Source: Sporomusa malonica
GTDB lineage: Bacteria; Bacillota; Negativicutes; Sporomusales; Sporomusaceae
DNA: 64,000 bases
Assembly (NCBI RefSeq): GCF_041428715.1
Contig: NZ_CP155572.1
Direction: 5' to 3' (one strand)
This document shows, piece after piece, positions 23,741 through 31,136 of this stretch. How positions within the stretch are numbered: the stretch's first letter is position 1; each line of letters starts with the position of its first letter. The position numbers were made by a program, and so were the translations under genes. The notes below the pieces were generated by a model. That model did no database searches, was not told the DNA's origin, and was given only the letters and a program-made list of their open reading frames with translations.

Positions 23741-23971
23741 ATGGGCAAATTGTTCGTTAACATAACAGCGGAACACGACGTTAATGGGGTAATTAAACCT
23801 ATATTACTAAATTGGGAAAATGGCAGAGTGTTTACTGTCGATAAAATTCTTGATGTGCGCCAGGCGGCATCATTGAAATCTGGCGGACAGGGAATGCGAT
23901 ACACCTGTCATATTGCCGGTAAGCAAGTATATCTTTTTTGTGATGAAGGTAGATGGTTTATTGAGAAATAA
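23741..23971 (+). CDS. Small protein paired with the Y-family polymerase, 76 aa
   Basis: A beta-rich 76-residue protein with LNWENGRVFTVDKILDVRQA, SLKSGGQGMRYTCHIAGKQVYLFCDEGRWFIEK. From memory, similar proteins occur next to Y-family polymerases in other Firmicutes, which suggests a functional partner, but no role is established. It is 11 nt after the polymerase with a ribosome site inside that gap region, so it shares the LexA-controlled transcript. Confidence 0.75.
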   Translation: MGKLFVNITAEHDVNGVIKPILLNWENGRVFTVDKILDVRQAASLKSGGQGMRYTCHIAGKQVYLFCDEGRWFIEK

Positions 23972-24064
23972 CACGGTAGTGTATTCTTTTGCAAATGAGG
24001 GTATACTCCAATTGGATCAACAAAACCTTCAGTAATAGTAAGCGAAGCGGAGTGATGAGTATTG

Positions 24065-24220
24065 ATGGGGTATGGTGGTGGCGGTTTTTTTCCATTCGGG
24101 ATGATATTCATGATTTTATATGGTGCTGTAGTTATCTATGCTCTGATGCAGTTAACCGGCATAAATAAAGCGTTGCAACGAATTGCAATTGCCTTGGAGA
24201 GAAAGCAGAACACAGAATGA
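24065..24220 (+). CDS. Small membrane protein, 51 aa
   Basis: An ATG after a GGAGTGATGAG region gives a Gly-rich start (MGYGGGGFFPFG), one membrane helix (MIFMILYGAVVIYALMQL) and an amphipathic basic tail (NKALQRIAIALERKQNTE). The Gly/aromatic N terminus recalls tiny spore-associated membrane proteins of Firmicutes (YjcZ-like), but sequence identity is not evident. The spacing from the ribosome site is longer than ideal. Confidence 0.5.
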   Translation: MGYGGGGFFPFGMIFMILYGAVVIYALMQLTGINKALQRIAIALERKQNTE

Positions 24221-24293
24221 TTTTTTAGCCCTCGGAAAGCCAGGGAGATTTGCACGAGATAATGCGGATTAGAGTCAAAAGTTGGTTTTAACT

Positions 24294-24335
24294 CATACTA
24301 TATATGGACCCCATTAATAGCAAGGGGGGATATAT
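24294..24335 (+). promoter_or_regulatory. CATACTA motif and leader of tiny gene
   Basis: CATACTATA at 24294-24302 lies 42 nt before the start codon. It resembles the -10 of mother-cell sporulation sigma factors (sigma K: CATA-N3-TA, recalled). A CCCC at 24309-24312 could pair with the GGGGGG ribosome site at 24324. Confidence 0.4.
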
Positions 24336-24470
24336 ATGGATTTCTTCGACGGTTGTAAATCCAATTTTGGATGCGATTTCCACCGCGCTAATCGTTGGTG
24401 GATCGTGGTTGTCATTGTCGTTGTTTTGTTATTTCGTTGTTTTGAGGATAGTTGTAATTCGACAATTTAG
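24336..24470 (+). CDS. Tiny Cys-containing membrane peptide, 44 aa (family member 1)
   Basis: ATG behind AAGGGGGG. Layout: a polar, Cys-containing N terminus (DGCKSNFGCDFHRANR), a Trp pair, one membrane helix (WIVVVIVVVLLF), and the tail RCFEDSCNS. The tail motif [CS]-F-[DE]-[DN]-x-C-[NS] and the Trp-hydrophobic block are shared with the peptides at 30419 and 30755, which makes this a small family. No function is known. Terminator at 24479. Confidence 0.6.
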   Translation: MDFFDGCKSNFGCDFHRANRWWIVVVIVVVLLFRCFEDSCNSTI

Positions 24471-24478
24471 ACTGATGT

Positions 24479-24520
24479 AGCGCCGCCTGGTCTTCGGAGA
24501 TGGGCGGCGCTATTTATTTA
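24479..24520 (+). terminator. Rho-independent terminator
   Basis: AGCGCCGCC (24479-24487) pairs with GGCGGCGCT (24503-24511), followed by ATTTATTT. Confidence 0.75.
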
Positions 24521-24588
24521 CATAAAATAGAGGATAGGTTTGATTGGACGTTGAATATATTAGGGTAGCAGTAGTACGGAGGTTTATT

Positions 24589-24723
24589 ATGATGTTTAAA
24601 CATGAGTGCGGTGGCAACGCTCATTCCTGCGGTGTTGTTGTGGCCGGATGGAACAAGTGTATTTGTAGCAGGTGTGGAGAAGTATTTTATAAATGGTTTA
24701 CTACAAAGATGCTACACCAATGA
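24589..24723 (+). CDS. Small Cys/His-rich putative zinc-binding protein, 44 aa
   Basis: An ACGGAGG site precedes two adjacent ATG codons (24589, 24592). The peptide holds HECGGNAHSCG and CICSRCGEVFYK, so seven to eight Cys/His ligands in 30 residues. The second block is close to a zinc-ribbon knuckle. It has no membrane segment. It could be a minimal zinc-ribbon protein; the partner is unknown. It lies directly upstream of the dispersed repeat. Confidence 0.5.
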   Translation: MMFKHECGGNAHSCGVVVAGWNKCICSRCGEVFYKWFTTKMLHQ

Positions 24724-24732
24724 TCAATAGTT

Positions 24733-24860
24733 TAGTCGTCTACCTTTGGGTGGGCGGCTTTTTTTATCCTGTTAGAAAGTAGAATTTTCCGTCTGGATAA
24801 GGGCAACGTCGACTTCCGCTTTCGCCAGAGGATCGGCGCAAGCCGTGTTTCTTTATGTTA
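24733..24860 (+). repeat. Dispersed structured repeat, copy 1
   Basis: It starts with a terminator-type hairpin (TCTACC/GGTGGGCGG then TTTTTTT), followed by a 90-nt block (24768-24857) that is about 85% identical by eye to 30973-31062. The block contains GAAAG...TTTC and GGC-GCAA-GCC (GNRA-type) hairpins and the shared words GGATAAGGGCAAC and CAAGCCGTGTTTC. It lies in the leader of the c-di-GMP receptor gene at 25101. It could be a non-coding RNA family or a REP-like element. Confidence 0.6.
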
Positions 24861-25100
24861 TATGAAGAACGGGTTTGGAAGAAAAGTATAATGTGATTGA
24901 AAAAAATATTGGTAAATAATTTGAAAAATTGTAATAATCGATTGGTTTTGATATTTTCTTACAGGATTATACAAAAATACAGCGAACATTTTCAATACTT
25001 CTATCTGGATAAAATATCCTCTCATGTTGACATCTGTGAAATCAGTGGTGCACTAAATTACTGGATAACAATGAATCCATCTGTTAAAGGGGGGGATCTA

Positions 25101-27878
25101 ATGGTTGAGCGTACTTGGGAAGCGCGTTTAAGGATTATCTGCAAGATTGTATATTTGGTGCGCCCAAGAAACATTAGGACAGTTACAATCGCCTGTTTCA
25201 TTGCGTTGCTCTTTGGTATCTCTGGCTCTTTCTGCTTGGCGGCCGAGCCGGTTCAGACCCAAACCAGGAGGGTATTGGTTCTGCCTTCATACAACATTAA
25301 TTACCTTGGAAGCCAGTGGTTCCTGCAAGGCGTATTTGCGGAATTTAAAGAGCATTCTCCGCTTAATATTATCTATTATCATGAAAACTTGCAGTTGGCG
25401 GCACGTCCATCAAATGAAAATTACTTCAAAACAATGGCTGAATCCTTAAAAATCAAATATTCGAAAGAGAAGCCTGACTTAATTATTGTGCAATATAAAC
25501 AGGCATTACAGTTTATGAATCAGTATGGAAAACAGATATTCGGCGACGTGCCGGTCGTCTTTGCAGGGTTGGAGATCGAAAATTATAGCACAATAAATTT
25601 GCCTGCCAACTTTACAGGAGTAACAGCATCGTTTAATGCAAAAAGGAACATTGATTTGATTCTCCAGAATCATCCTGCCACCCGAAAGATATATATTGTG
25701 GCTGGTGTGAGTTCGTCAGAGCGTGATATGGTAGCCAGCACACTGCAACAGGGGGAATTGTATAAAGAAAGGATTAAATTCATTCCTCTGAACGAGTTGC
25801 CCTTTGAAATGATGCTGGAAAAGCTAAATACAACCGGGGATGACGCTGCTATCATGTATCTTTCCATGCAGATCGATGTGAATGGCAAGGTTCTAGTGCC
25901 TGCCGAAGCTGTAAAAGAAATCGCACGCATCGCACATGTGCCGGTATACGGCATGCTGGATACTTACATGGGCAGCGGGATTACGGGAGGTTTTCTCATT
26001 AATCATGAGGCATTGGGCCGAAGGGCGGCGGAAATTGGTACAGCCATATTATTGGGGGGGGACGCGGCCGAGATTCCGGTGACTAATGAACCGATAGGAG
26101 CTTATCGGTTTGATTGGCGGCAGCTGAAACGCTGGGGGACAGATGAGAATAAGCTGCCGTTTGACAGCAAAATTGAATTTAAGGAAACAAGCATTTGGGA
26201 ATTGTATAAGTGGCAGATCATTGGCGGGATTTGCCTGTTAGTCTTACAGGGGGTTCTTATTGCCGTACTCTTGATCAACCGCGTTATCCGAAAAAGGGCA
26301 CAGGCGGCACTTGAAAAAAGCGAGGAGCGCCTCCAGAGGAGCCACCAAGAACTGACTACCACTTATGAAGAATTGACCGCCACTCATGAAGAACTGACCG
26401 CCTCTTATGAAGAATTAACGGCGAACGAAGATGAACTACGCCGTTTGTATACAGCAGTCATCGCAGCAAATACGAAGCTCGAAGAGAGTTACCAGACGAT
26501 AGAAGAAATCTTTAATGCCGCAAGTGATGTGATTATCGTTAAGGACCCTGAAAATGGCGATATTCTGGCAGTCAATCGCCAGGCTACTGAACTGTTCGGC
26601 TATTCCGAACAGGAATTCAGGCAACTCGGACTAGTGGCGATCGTCTCTCCTGCCAATGTGGAGGAGGAGCTGGGCCGAATACGTAAGTCGATCGAGGAGG
26701 GTTCGCTGCTTTACGAACGGGAAACGGCGGATCGGGCCGGTCGCCGCCTCGTCCTGGAAATCCACGCTTCCCGGGCCGTCATCCATGGTGAGACCAGATG
26801 CCTGGCCATCATGAGGGAAATCACTCAACGCAAGCAGATGGAAGAACGCCTGAGATTTCTTAGCCTGCGCGATGCCCTCACTGGCGTTTATAACAGAGCC
26901 CACTTTGAGGAAGAGGCGCTGCGCTTGCAAACCGAAGGACACAAAAGCATTGGCATATTCGTCTGCGATGTCGATGGTCTCAAGCTTATTAATGATACAC
27001 TAGGCCATCGCTATGGCGACGAATTGTTAAAAAAAGTGGCAGCCATCTTGGATGCGAACATAACGCAACCCGGCTTCACCGCCCGGATCGGCGGTGACGA
27101 GTTCGCAGTCGTACTGTTCGATACTACAAAGCATCTGATGGAAGCACTCGAAAAGCAGTATAAAAAGGCTGTGGCTGACTACAACAAAGAAAACCCCAAC
27201 CTGCCGTTGAGCCTGTCGCTCGGCTGGGCGACCGACTTGGAAGGCGCCCATATTGACATGGTCTTCAAAGAGGCAGACAACAACATGTACCGCCAGAAGA
27301 TGCACCAGCAGCAGAGCTCTCGCAGCGCTCTCGTCCAAACCATGATGAAGGCGCTCGAAGCCCGTGACCATATCACCGAAGGCCATGCCGACCGGCTTGG
27401 AGAACTAATAGAAAGAATGGGGCAGCGGCTGCAGTTTCCCCAAGGCGCTGTCGCCGACCTTCGCCTTTTCGCCAAGTTCCACGATATCGGCAAGGTTGGA
27501 ATTCCCGATGGCATTTTAAACAAGCCTGGCAAGTTGACTGAAGAGGAGATGGTCATTATGCGCCGCCACTGCGAGATCGGTCACCGCATCGCCCGATCCT
27601 CCCCCGATCTGGAGCCTATCGCCGATTGGATTTTGAAGCACCAGGAACACTGGAACGGCAATGGCTACCCCTTGGGGCTTGCTGGCAAAGATATTCCAGT
27701 CGAATGCAGGATCATGGCGATCGTCGACGCCTATGATGCCATGACCAGCGACCGGCCTTACCGAAAAGCCATGAGCTACAAAGAGGCGATCGAAGAAATC
27801 AGAAGATGCGCCGGGTCTCAATTCGACCCGGAACTGGTTGAGGAGTTTATTGAGATGGTAGCGTCGGAACTAAACTAG
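25101..27878 (+). CDS. Periplasmic-sensing GGDEF + HD-GYP protein, 925 aa
   Basis: The ATG at 25101 follows a GGGGGGG site and restores a normal signal anchor (residues 25-47); the frame is open upstream but lacks a good start. Order: signal anchor, a periplasmic domain of the ABC-type substrate-binding kind (about 50-365), TM (about 370-397), a coiled coil of near-repeats (TYEELTATHEELTASYEEL), PAS (about 465-580), GGDEF with intact RIGGDEFAV (about 661), and HD-GYP with HDIGKVGIP (about 794) and HQEHWNGNGYP. Both c-di-GMP synthesis and hydrolysis are possible. The ligand is unknown. Confidence 0.9.
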   Translation: MVERTWEARLRIICKIVYLVRPRNIRTVTIACFIALLFGISGSFCLAAEPVQTQTRRVLVLPSYNINYLGSQWFLQGVFAEFKEHSPLNIIYYHENLQLAARPSNENYFKTMAESLKIKYSKEKPDLIIVQYKQALQFMNQYGKQIFGDVPVVFAGLEIENYSTINLPANFTGVTASFNAKRNIDLILQNHPATRKIYIVAGVSSSERDMVASTLQQGELYKERIKFIPLNELPFEMMLEKLNTTGDDAAIMYLSMQIDVNGKVLVPAEAVKEIARIAHVPVYGMLDTYMGSGITGGFLINHEALGRRAAEIGTAILLGGDAAEIPVTNEPIGAYRFDWRQLKRWGTDENKLPFDSKIEFKETSIWELYKWQIIGGICLLVLQGVLIAVLLINRVIRKRAQAALEKSEERLQRSHQELTTTYEELTATHEELTASYEELTANEDELRRLYTAVIAANTKLEESYQTIEEIFNAASDVIIVKDPENGDILAVNRQATELFGYSEQEFRQLGLVAIVSPANVEEELGRIRKSIEEGSLLYERETADRAGRRLVLEIHASRAVIHGETRCLAIMREITQRKQMEERLRFLSLRDALTGVYNRAHFEEEALRLQTEGHKSIGIFVCDVDGLKLINDTLGHRYGDELLKKVAAILDANITQPGFTARIGGDEFAVVLFDTTKHLMEALEKQYKKAVADYNKENPNLPLSLSLGWATDLEGAHIDMVFKEADNNMYRQKMHQQQSSRSALVQTMMKALEARDHITEGHADRLGELIERMGQRLQFPQGAVADLRLFAKFHDIGKVGIPDGILNKPGKLTEEEMVIMRRHCEIGHRIARSSPDLEPIADWILKHQEHWNGNGYPLGLAGKDIPVECRIMAIVDAYDAMTSDRPYRKAMSYKEAIEEIRRCAGSQFDPELVEEFIEMVASELN

Positions 27879-27928
27879 TTTCGGATATAATAGAAAAATA
27901 AAGACGAAACAAACTAGGGGGGAAGCTT

Positions 27929-29512
27929 ATGGGGAAGGTACATAGGAAAATAGTAGTATCTAAATTTAAACACTGCCTATTGCTCATCTCTTTTATGCTA
28001 AGCATGACGTTAATGGTTGAACATGTTGCTGCTGAAAGCGCTGGCAGCAATGACATTATACATTTACAAATACTGAGCGTTAATGATTTTCATGGTGCGC
28101 TGGTTGAGAGTGGTAAAAACCTGGGTGCCGCTAAATTGGCGCAGTTTCTAAAAGAGGCTAAAGCCCAAAACCCGGATGGGACGTTACTGTTTAGCGCTGG
28201 CGACATGTTTCAAGGAAGTCTGGATTCTAACCTTCTACGCGGTAAAAGTGTGGTTGATGTTATGAACTATGCTGGTTTTGATGCCATGACCCTTGGTAAT
28301 CATGAGTTTGACTGGGGTATCGACATTCTGAAGCAGCGTATCGCCCAGTCGAAGTTTCCTTATGTTTGCGCGAATATACTGGACAAGAGTTCGGGTAAGC
28401 CCATTGAGTATGTAAAGCCTTATACTATTCTAAAGCGCAACGGCGTAAATATCGGGGTGATTGGGATTGCTACTCCTGAAACAGCCTTTAAGACCAATCC
28501 GAAAATAATAGCTAACTATACTTTTGCAGATCCGGCTAAAACAGTTAACTCCCTTGTACCTAAACTCAAGCAGCAAGGGGCAGATGTCATTGTGGTATTA
28601 ACTCATCTTGCTAGCTTTATGGATGAGCGCGGGAATATAAGTGGCGAAGCTGCTACTCTTGCAATACAAGCTGTAGGTGTTGATGCTATAGTTTCTGGAC
28701 ACTCTCATCAACTGGTTAGTGGCAAAGTGGGGAGTGTACCGGTTGTTCAGGCAGGCTATAACGGGAGGGCTGTAGGCAAGATTGAGCTCTTTTATAATAA
28801 AGTGAGTCACAAAGTTGAGAGTACTAACGTTAGCGTGGATAAGCTGCCAGTTTCCGGTCTGCTGGCAGATCGGGATACTCAAGTGATGCTTGAAGAATCC
28901 CAGCGAGAGCTAGAGACGGTTAAAAATGTTATTGTTGGTCATGCTGCGCATGCACTTAGCCATGATAGATACGAACTTTCCGAAACGCTGCTAGGGCAAT
29001 TCATTACAGATAATATGCGGCAAGCAACAGAGGCTGACATAGCTTTTCAAAATACAGGTGGACTTCGCACTGGTATTTCTGCCGGAACTGTTACTATGGG
29101 AAATCTTTATGAAGTACTACCATTTGACAATACGCTGTGCACGGTAGCTATGACTGGTAAGGAAATTCTGAAAGTCTTGGAATATGGGCTAATGAACGAT
29201 AAAGTTGGTATGATACAGTATTCAGGAATAAAAGTATCATATGATGCTGCCAAGGGACGGGTTATTGCTGTGACTCTAGCTGACGGCACTCAGCTTGACC
29301 TAGAAAAGACGTATAAAGTAGTTACTAACGACTTTATGGCGGCAGGTGGTGATGGGTTTACCATGTTCCAGAATGGCCAAAACCTCCACGATACCTGTAT
29401 ACCTGTAAGAGATATAGTAGCTGACGCCATTCGGAATCAGAAGGTCATTGATTTTACGGGAGATGACCGTTGGGATCAGCTATCAAGAGAGCAGCAGAAA
29501 GACGCAGCTTAA
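27929..29512 (+). CDS. Secreted 5'-nucleotidase/2',3'-cyclic phosphodiesterase family protein, 527 aa
   Basis: A signal peptide (about 1-36) is followed by an N-terminal metallophosphatase domain with the metal ligands in SVNDFHGAL, SAGDMFQG, LGNHEFDWG and VSGHSHQL, then a C-terminal nucleotidase domain with QNTGGLRTGISAG, VLPFDNTLCTV and DFMAAGGDGFTMF for the nucleoside. This is the UshA/YfkN-like layout. It releases phosphate from extracytoplasmic nucleotides. ATG behind AGGGGGGAAG. It is 50 nt after the GGDEF/HD-GYP gene; a functional link is not evident. Confidence 0.92.
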   Translation: MGKVHRKIVVSKFKHCLLLISFMLSMTLMVEHVAAESAGSNDIIHLQILSVNDFHGALVESGKNLGAAKLAQFLKEAKAQNPDGTLLFSAGDMFQGSLDSNLLRGKSVVDVMNYAGFDAMTLGNHEFDWGIDILKQRIAQSKFPYVCANILDKSSGKPIEYVKPYTILKRNGVNIGVIGIATPETAFKTNPKIIANYTFADPAKTVNSLVPKLKQQGADVIVVLTHLASFMDERGNISGEAATLAIQAVGVDAIVSGHSHQLVSGKVGSVPVVQAGYNGRAVGKIELFYNKVSHKVESTNVSVDKLPVSGLLADRDTQVMLEESQRELETVKNVIVGHAAHALSHDRYELSETLLGQFITDNMRQATEADIAFQNTGGLRTGISAGTVTMGNLYEVLPFDNTLCTVAMTGKEILKVLEYGLMNDKVGMIQYSGIKVSYDAAKGRVIAVTLADGTQLDLEKTYKVVTNDFMAAGGDGFTMFQNGQNLHDTCIPVRDIVADAIRNQKVIDFTGDDRWDQLSREQQKDAA

Positions 29513-29538
29513 CCAGCAGCCATAATAAAGACTGCTGG
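29513..29538 (+). terminator. Weak hairpin after the nucleotidase gene
   Basis: CCAGCAG/CTGCTGG, 12-nt loop, only TTCATTAT after it. Confidence 0.35.
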
Positions 29539-29665
29539 GTTCATTATACGTATGAGCGGCAACCGGACAGAGAAACATAATTGCATATTATATATGAAAA
29601 TCCTGCAGGAATTATTGTTATTTTGCCGAATATTCTAAAAAAGTCACCAAAAGGAGATGGTTCAC

Positions 29666-29863
29666 ATGCCAGTAATTAATTCAGGATTTACAAGTTTCTG
29701 GTTTAGTGACGATATGGAAGAGCAGGTAGTCGTTTCAAGTGGTGAATTTCTATTATTGAATGCTAATACAAGAAAAGTGGAAAGACTGGGCGCTACGATC
29801 GAAGAAGCTAAGGAAACATTAAAGGTTTTAGGGAGATTTGAAGACTTCCCTGACTTTCAATAA
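29666..29863 (+). CDS. Hypothetical protein, 65 aa
   Basis: The ATG at 29666 is preferred: the AAAAGGAG site ends about 10 nt upstream, while the in-frame ATG at 29657 touches that site. It is a soluble, acidic protein with a beta-rich first half (FTSFWFSDDMEEQVVVSSGEF) and an Asp/Phe-rich end (FEDFPDFQ). No family is recognised. Confidence 0.6.
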   Translation: MPVINSGFTSFWFSDDMEEQVVVSSGEFLLLNANTRKVERLGATIEEAKETLKVLGRFEDFPDFQ

Positions 29864-29881
29864 GGTTTGGATTGAGAGCCT

Positions 29882-29974
29882 CATAGGTTATGCATGTTGC
29901 CATATAACCTATGAAGAATTATATGGCCCAGTACATAAAGAAAACTCCCCAGCATACATGTATGCCGAGGAGTT
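29882..29974. repeat. Two consecutive inverted repeats
   Basis: CATAGGTTAT (29882-29891) pairs with 29904-29913. Then AACTCC (29943) pairs with GGAGTT (29969-29974) around the palindrome GCATACATGTATGC. Neither has a T tract. A 63-codon frame across them lacks a ribosome site. Function unknown. The rest of the 29864-30176 gap shows nothing else. Confidence 0.5.
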
Positions 29975-30124
29975 ACAAAGGAGAGAGGAAAGTAGATGTT
30001 ACGTTAGTACTATTTCCAGGTTTAGATAAAATTAAACAGGTAAAAATCATTAATTGATAGATATTGACAATAAACGGGAAGTAAGTACTAACAAATTAGG
30101 ACTTTTGTCCATGGAATTATTTGT

Positions 30125-30131
30125 CATACTA
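30125..30131 (+). promoter_or_regulatory. CATACTA promoter-like motif
   Basis: Located 52 nt before the 36-aa gene. It is one of five such motifs in this cluster of tiny genes. Confidence 0.35.
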
Positions 30132-30176
30132 CGTTATGCTTTAAGTAGAAGCTAAAGCATGAGGGGGTTATGTCAA

Positions 30177-30287
30177 ATGCTAGATTATATATTTTCTCTA
30201 TTTGCCTTTGGCGTTTTAGGTTTATGCTTTAGTGGTATATTTATGGTGCTATTCAATAATTTGTTCAAACCCGATAGATGGTGGTAG
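30177..30287 (+). CDS. Tiny membrane protein, 36 aa
   Basis: ATG with a GAGGGGG site 9 nt upstream. The sequence is one long hydrophobic helix (YIFSLFAFGVLGLCFSGIFM) ending in a Trp-Trp pair (KPDRWW). It is followed at once by a strong terminator, so this is a self-contained one-gene transcript. No family is recognised. Confidence 0.55.
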   Translation: MLDYIFSLFAFGVLGLCFSGIFMVLFNNLFKPDRWW

Positions 30288-30291
30288 ATGC

Positions 30292-30330
30292 AAAAAGAAA
30301 GAGCTCCTTTAGGGGGCTCTTTCTTTTTTA
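30292..30330 (+). terminator. Rho-independent terminator
   Basis: AAAAAGAAAGAGCTCC pairs with GGGGCTCTTTCTTTTT, allowing one wobble. Confidence 0.85.
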
Positions 30331-30369
30331 TATAGCATCGGCAGGCGGTCGCAAAATTCCTCTATACTT

Positions 30370-30418
30370 CATACTATACAATATCTCCCCCTATATATTG
30401 TAAAGGAGGTCTTTACCT
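30370..30418 (+). promoter_or_regulatory. CATACTA motif and palindromic leader of tiny gene 2
   Basis: CATACTATA at 30370. TACAATAT (30377-30384) pairs with ATATTGTA (30395-30402), directly abutting the AAAGGAGGT ribosome site. The loop contains CTCCCCC, whose CTCC could pair with GGAG. The same layout recurs at 30706. Confidence 0.45.
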
Positions 30419-30532
30419 ATGGGATTTGGATTTGGAGGTTGTGGTGGCCGTGGTGGCAGTTGGATTATAATTATCATTATAATCATCTTATTATTCTGCT
30501 GCTTTGACGATGATTGCAGTCCAACCTGCTGA
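30419..30532 (+). CDS. Tiny Cys-containing membrane peptide, 37 aa (family member 2)
   Basis: A Gly-rich head (MGFGFGGCGGRGGS), Trp, then eight consecutive Ile in a membrane helix (WIIIIIIIILLF), and the tail CCFDDDCSPTC. Ribosome site AAAGGAGGT, 8 nt from the ATG. It is closely related to the peptide at 30755 (same head, Trp plus Ile run, F-D-x-D-C tail) and more distantly to 24336. The head resembles tiny glycine-rich spore proteins, but the Cys/Asp tail is distinctive. Confidence 0.65.
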   Translation: MGFGFGGCGGRGGSWIIIIIIIILLFCCFDDDCSPTC

Positions 30533-30551
30533 CAATTGTTTCGCCCACATT

Positions 30552-30676
30552 AAACACAACTAATCTATGAGTACCGCCCGCTTAGTTATTCGGTTGTGTC
30601 ATAAGCCGTCCACCTTCGGGTGGGCGGTTTGCTTTTACCCAAGGATCAGCGTAAGCCGTGTTTTCTTTATTAATCA
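30552..30676 (+). repeat. Structured downstream cassette, copy 2 (short form)
   Basis: ACACAAC...GTTGTGT outer pairing encloses ACCGCCCGC. A terminator hairpin CCGTCCACC-TTCG-GGTGGGCGG with TTTGCTTTT follows, then TCAGCGTAAGCCGTGTTTTCTTTATTA. ACCGCCC could alternatively pair with GGGCGGT of the terminator. It lacks the central 50 nt present in copies 1 and 3. Confidence 0.55.
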
Positions 30677-30705
30677 GCATTCAGTAGCAAAACACCCCTA
30701 TATAT

Positions 30706-30754
30706 CATACTATGTATTATCTTACCCCCACTACATAGTAAAGGAGGTATACCC
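30706..30754 (+). promoter_or_regulatory. CATACTA motif and palindromic leader of tiny gene 3
   Basis: CATACTATG at 30706. ACTATGTA (30709-30716) pairs with TACATAGT (30732-30739), just upstream of AAAGGAGGT; the loop holds ACCCCC. The stem sequence differs from 30377 but the architecture is kept. Confidence 0.45.
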
Positions 30755-30868
30755 ATGGGATTCGGTTTTGGCGGCGGGTGTGGTGGTCGCGGCAGCAGTT
30801 GGGTGATAATTATTATTATAATTATCCTGCTGTTATGCTCGTTTGATAATGATTGCAGCTCAATCTAA
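30755..30868 (+). CDS. Tiny Cys-containing membrane peptide, 37 aa (family member 3)
   Basis: Head MGFGFGGGCGGRGSS, helix WVIIIIIIILLLC, tail SFDNDCSSI. It is a near-copy of the gene at 30419, and leader and downstream cassette are duplicated along with it, so the unit arose by tandem duplication of about 330 nt. Same ribosome site and spacing (ATG 7 nt after AAAGGAGG). Confidence 0.65.
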   Translation: MGFGFGGGCGGRGSSWVIIIIIIILLLCSFDNDCSSI

Positions 30869-30888
30869 TACAAATTAGTCGCATGGAT

Positions 30889-31064
30889 AAAAACACAACT
30901 AATCTAAGTACCGCCCGCATAGTTGTGTGGTTGCGCATAGGCCGTCTACCTTTTAGGTGGGCGGCATTTTTGTCCTGTTAGAAAGCATAACTTTCCGTCT
31001 GGATAAGGGCAACATCGGCTTCCGCTTTCGCTAAGGCTCGGCGCAAGCCGTGTTTTCTTTATTA
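30889..31064 (+). repeat. Structured downstream cassette, copy 3 (long form)
   Basis: It repeats the layout of 30552 (ACACAACTAATCTA, TACCGCCCGC, then a GCCGTCTACC/GGTGGGCGGC terminator with ATTTTT) and continues with the 90-nt block 30973-31062 shared with copy 1, including GAAAG-CATAA-CTTTC and CGGC-GCAA-GCCG hairpins. Confidence 0.6.
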
Positions 31065-31136
31065 TGCAACCATTTAAGCGATTTGAAATTAAAACAGTAA
31101 ATTCGAAGCATAATAGAGGTAGAAGGAGTGAGGTAA

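Noticed and set aside
24733..24860. c-di-GMP (GEMM) riboswitch in front of the GGDEF gene
   Set aside because: The GNRA-type hairpin and AAGGGCAA word are suggestive, but the conserved GEMM core could not be aligned, and related copies follow tiny genes unrelated to c-di-GMP.
24897..25100. N-terminal extension of the GGDEF/HD-GYP protein
   Set aside because: It would put 68 residues without a signal before the membrane anchor, and there is no ribosome site at the TTG; ATG 25101 has GGGGGGG upstream.
29838..30029. 63-codon frame MKTSLTFNKVW...
   Set aside because: No ribosome site, overlaps the end of the 65-aa gene and covers two hairpins; low-complexity evidence for coding.
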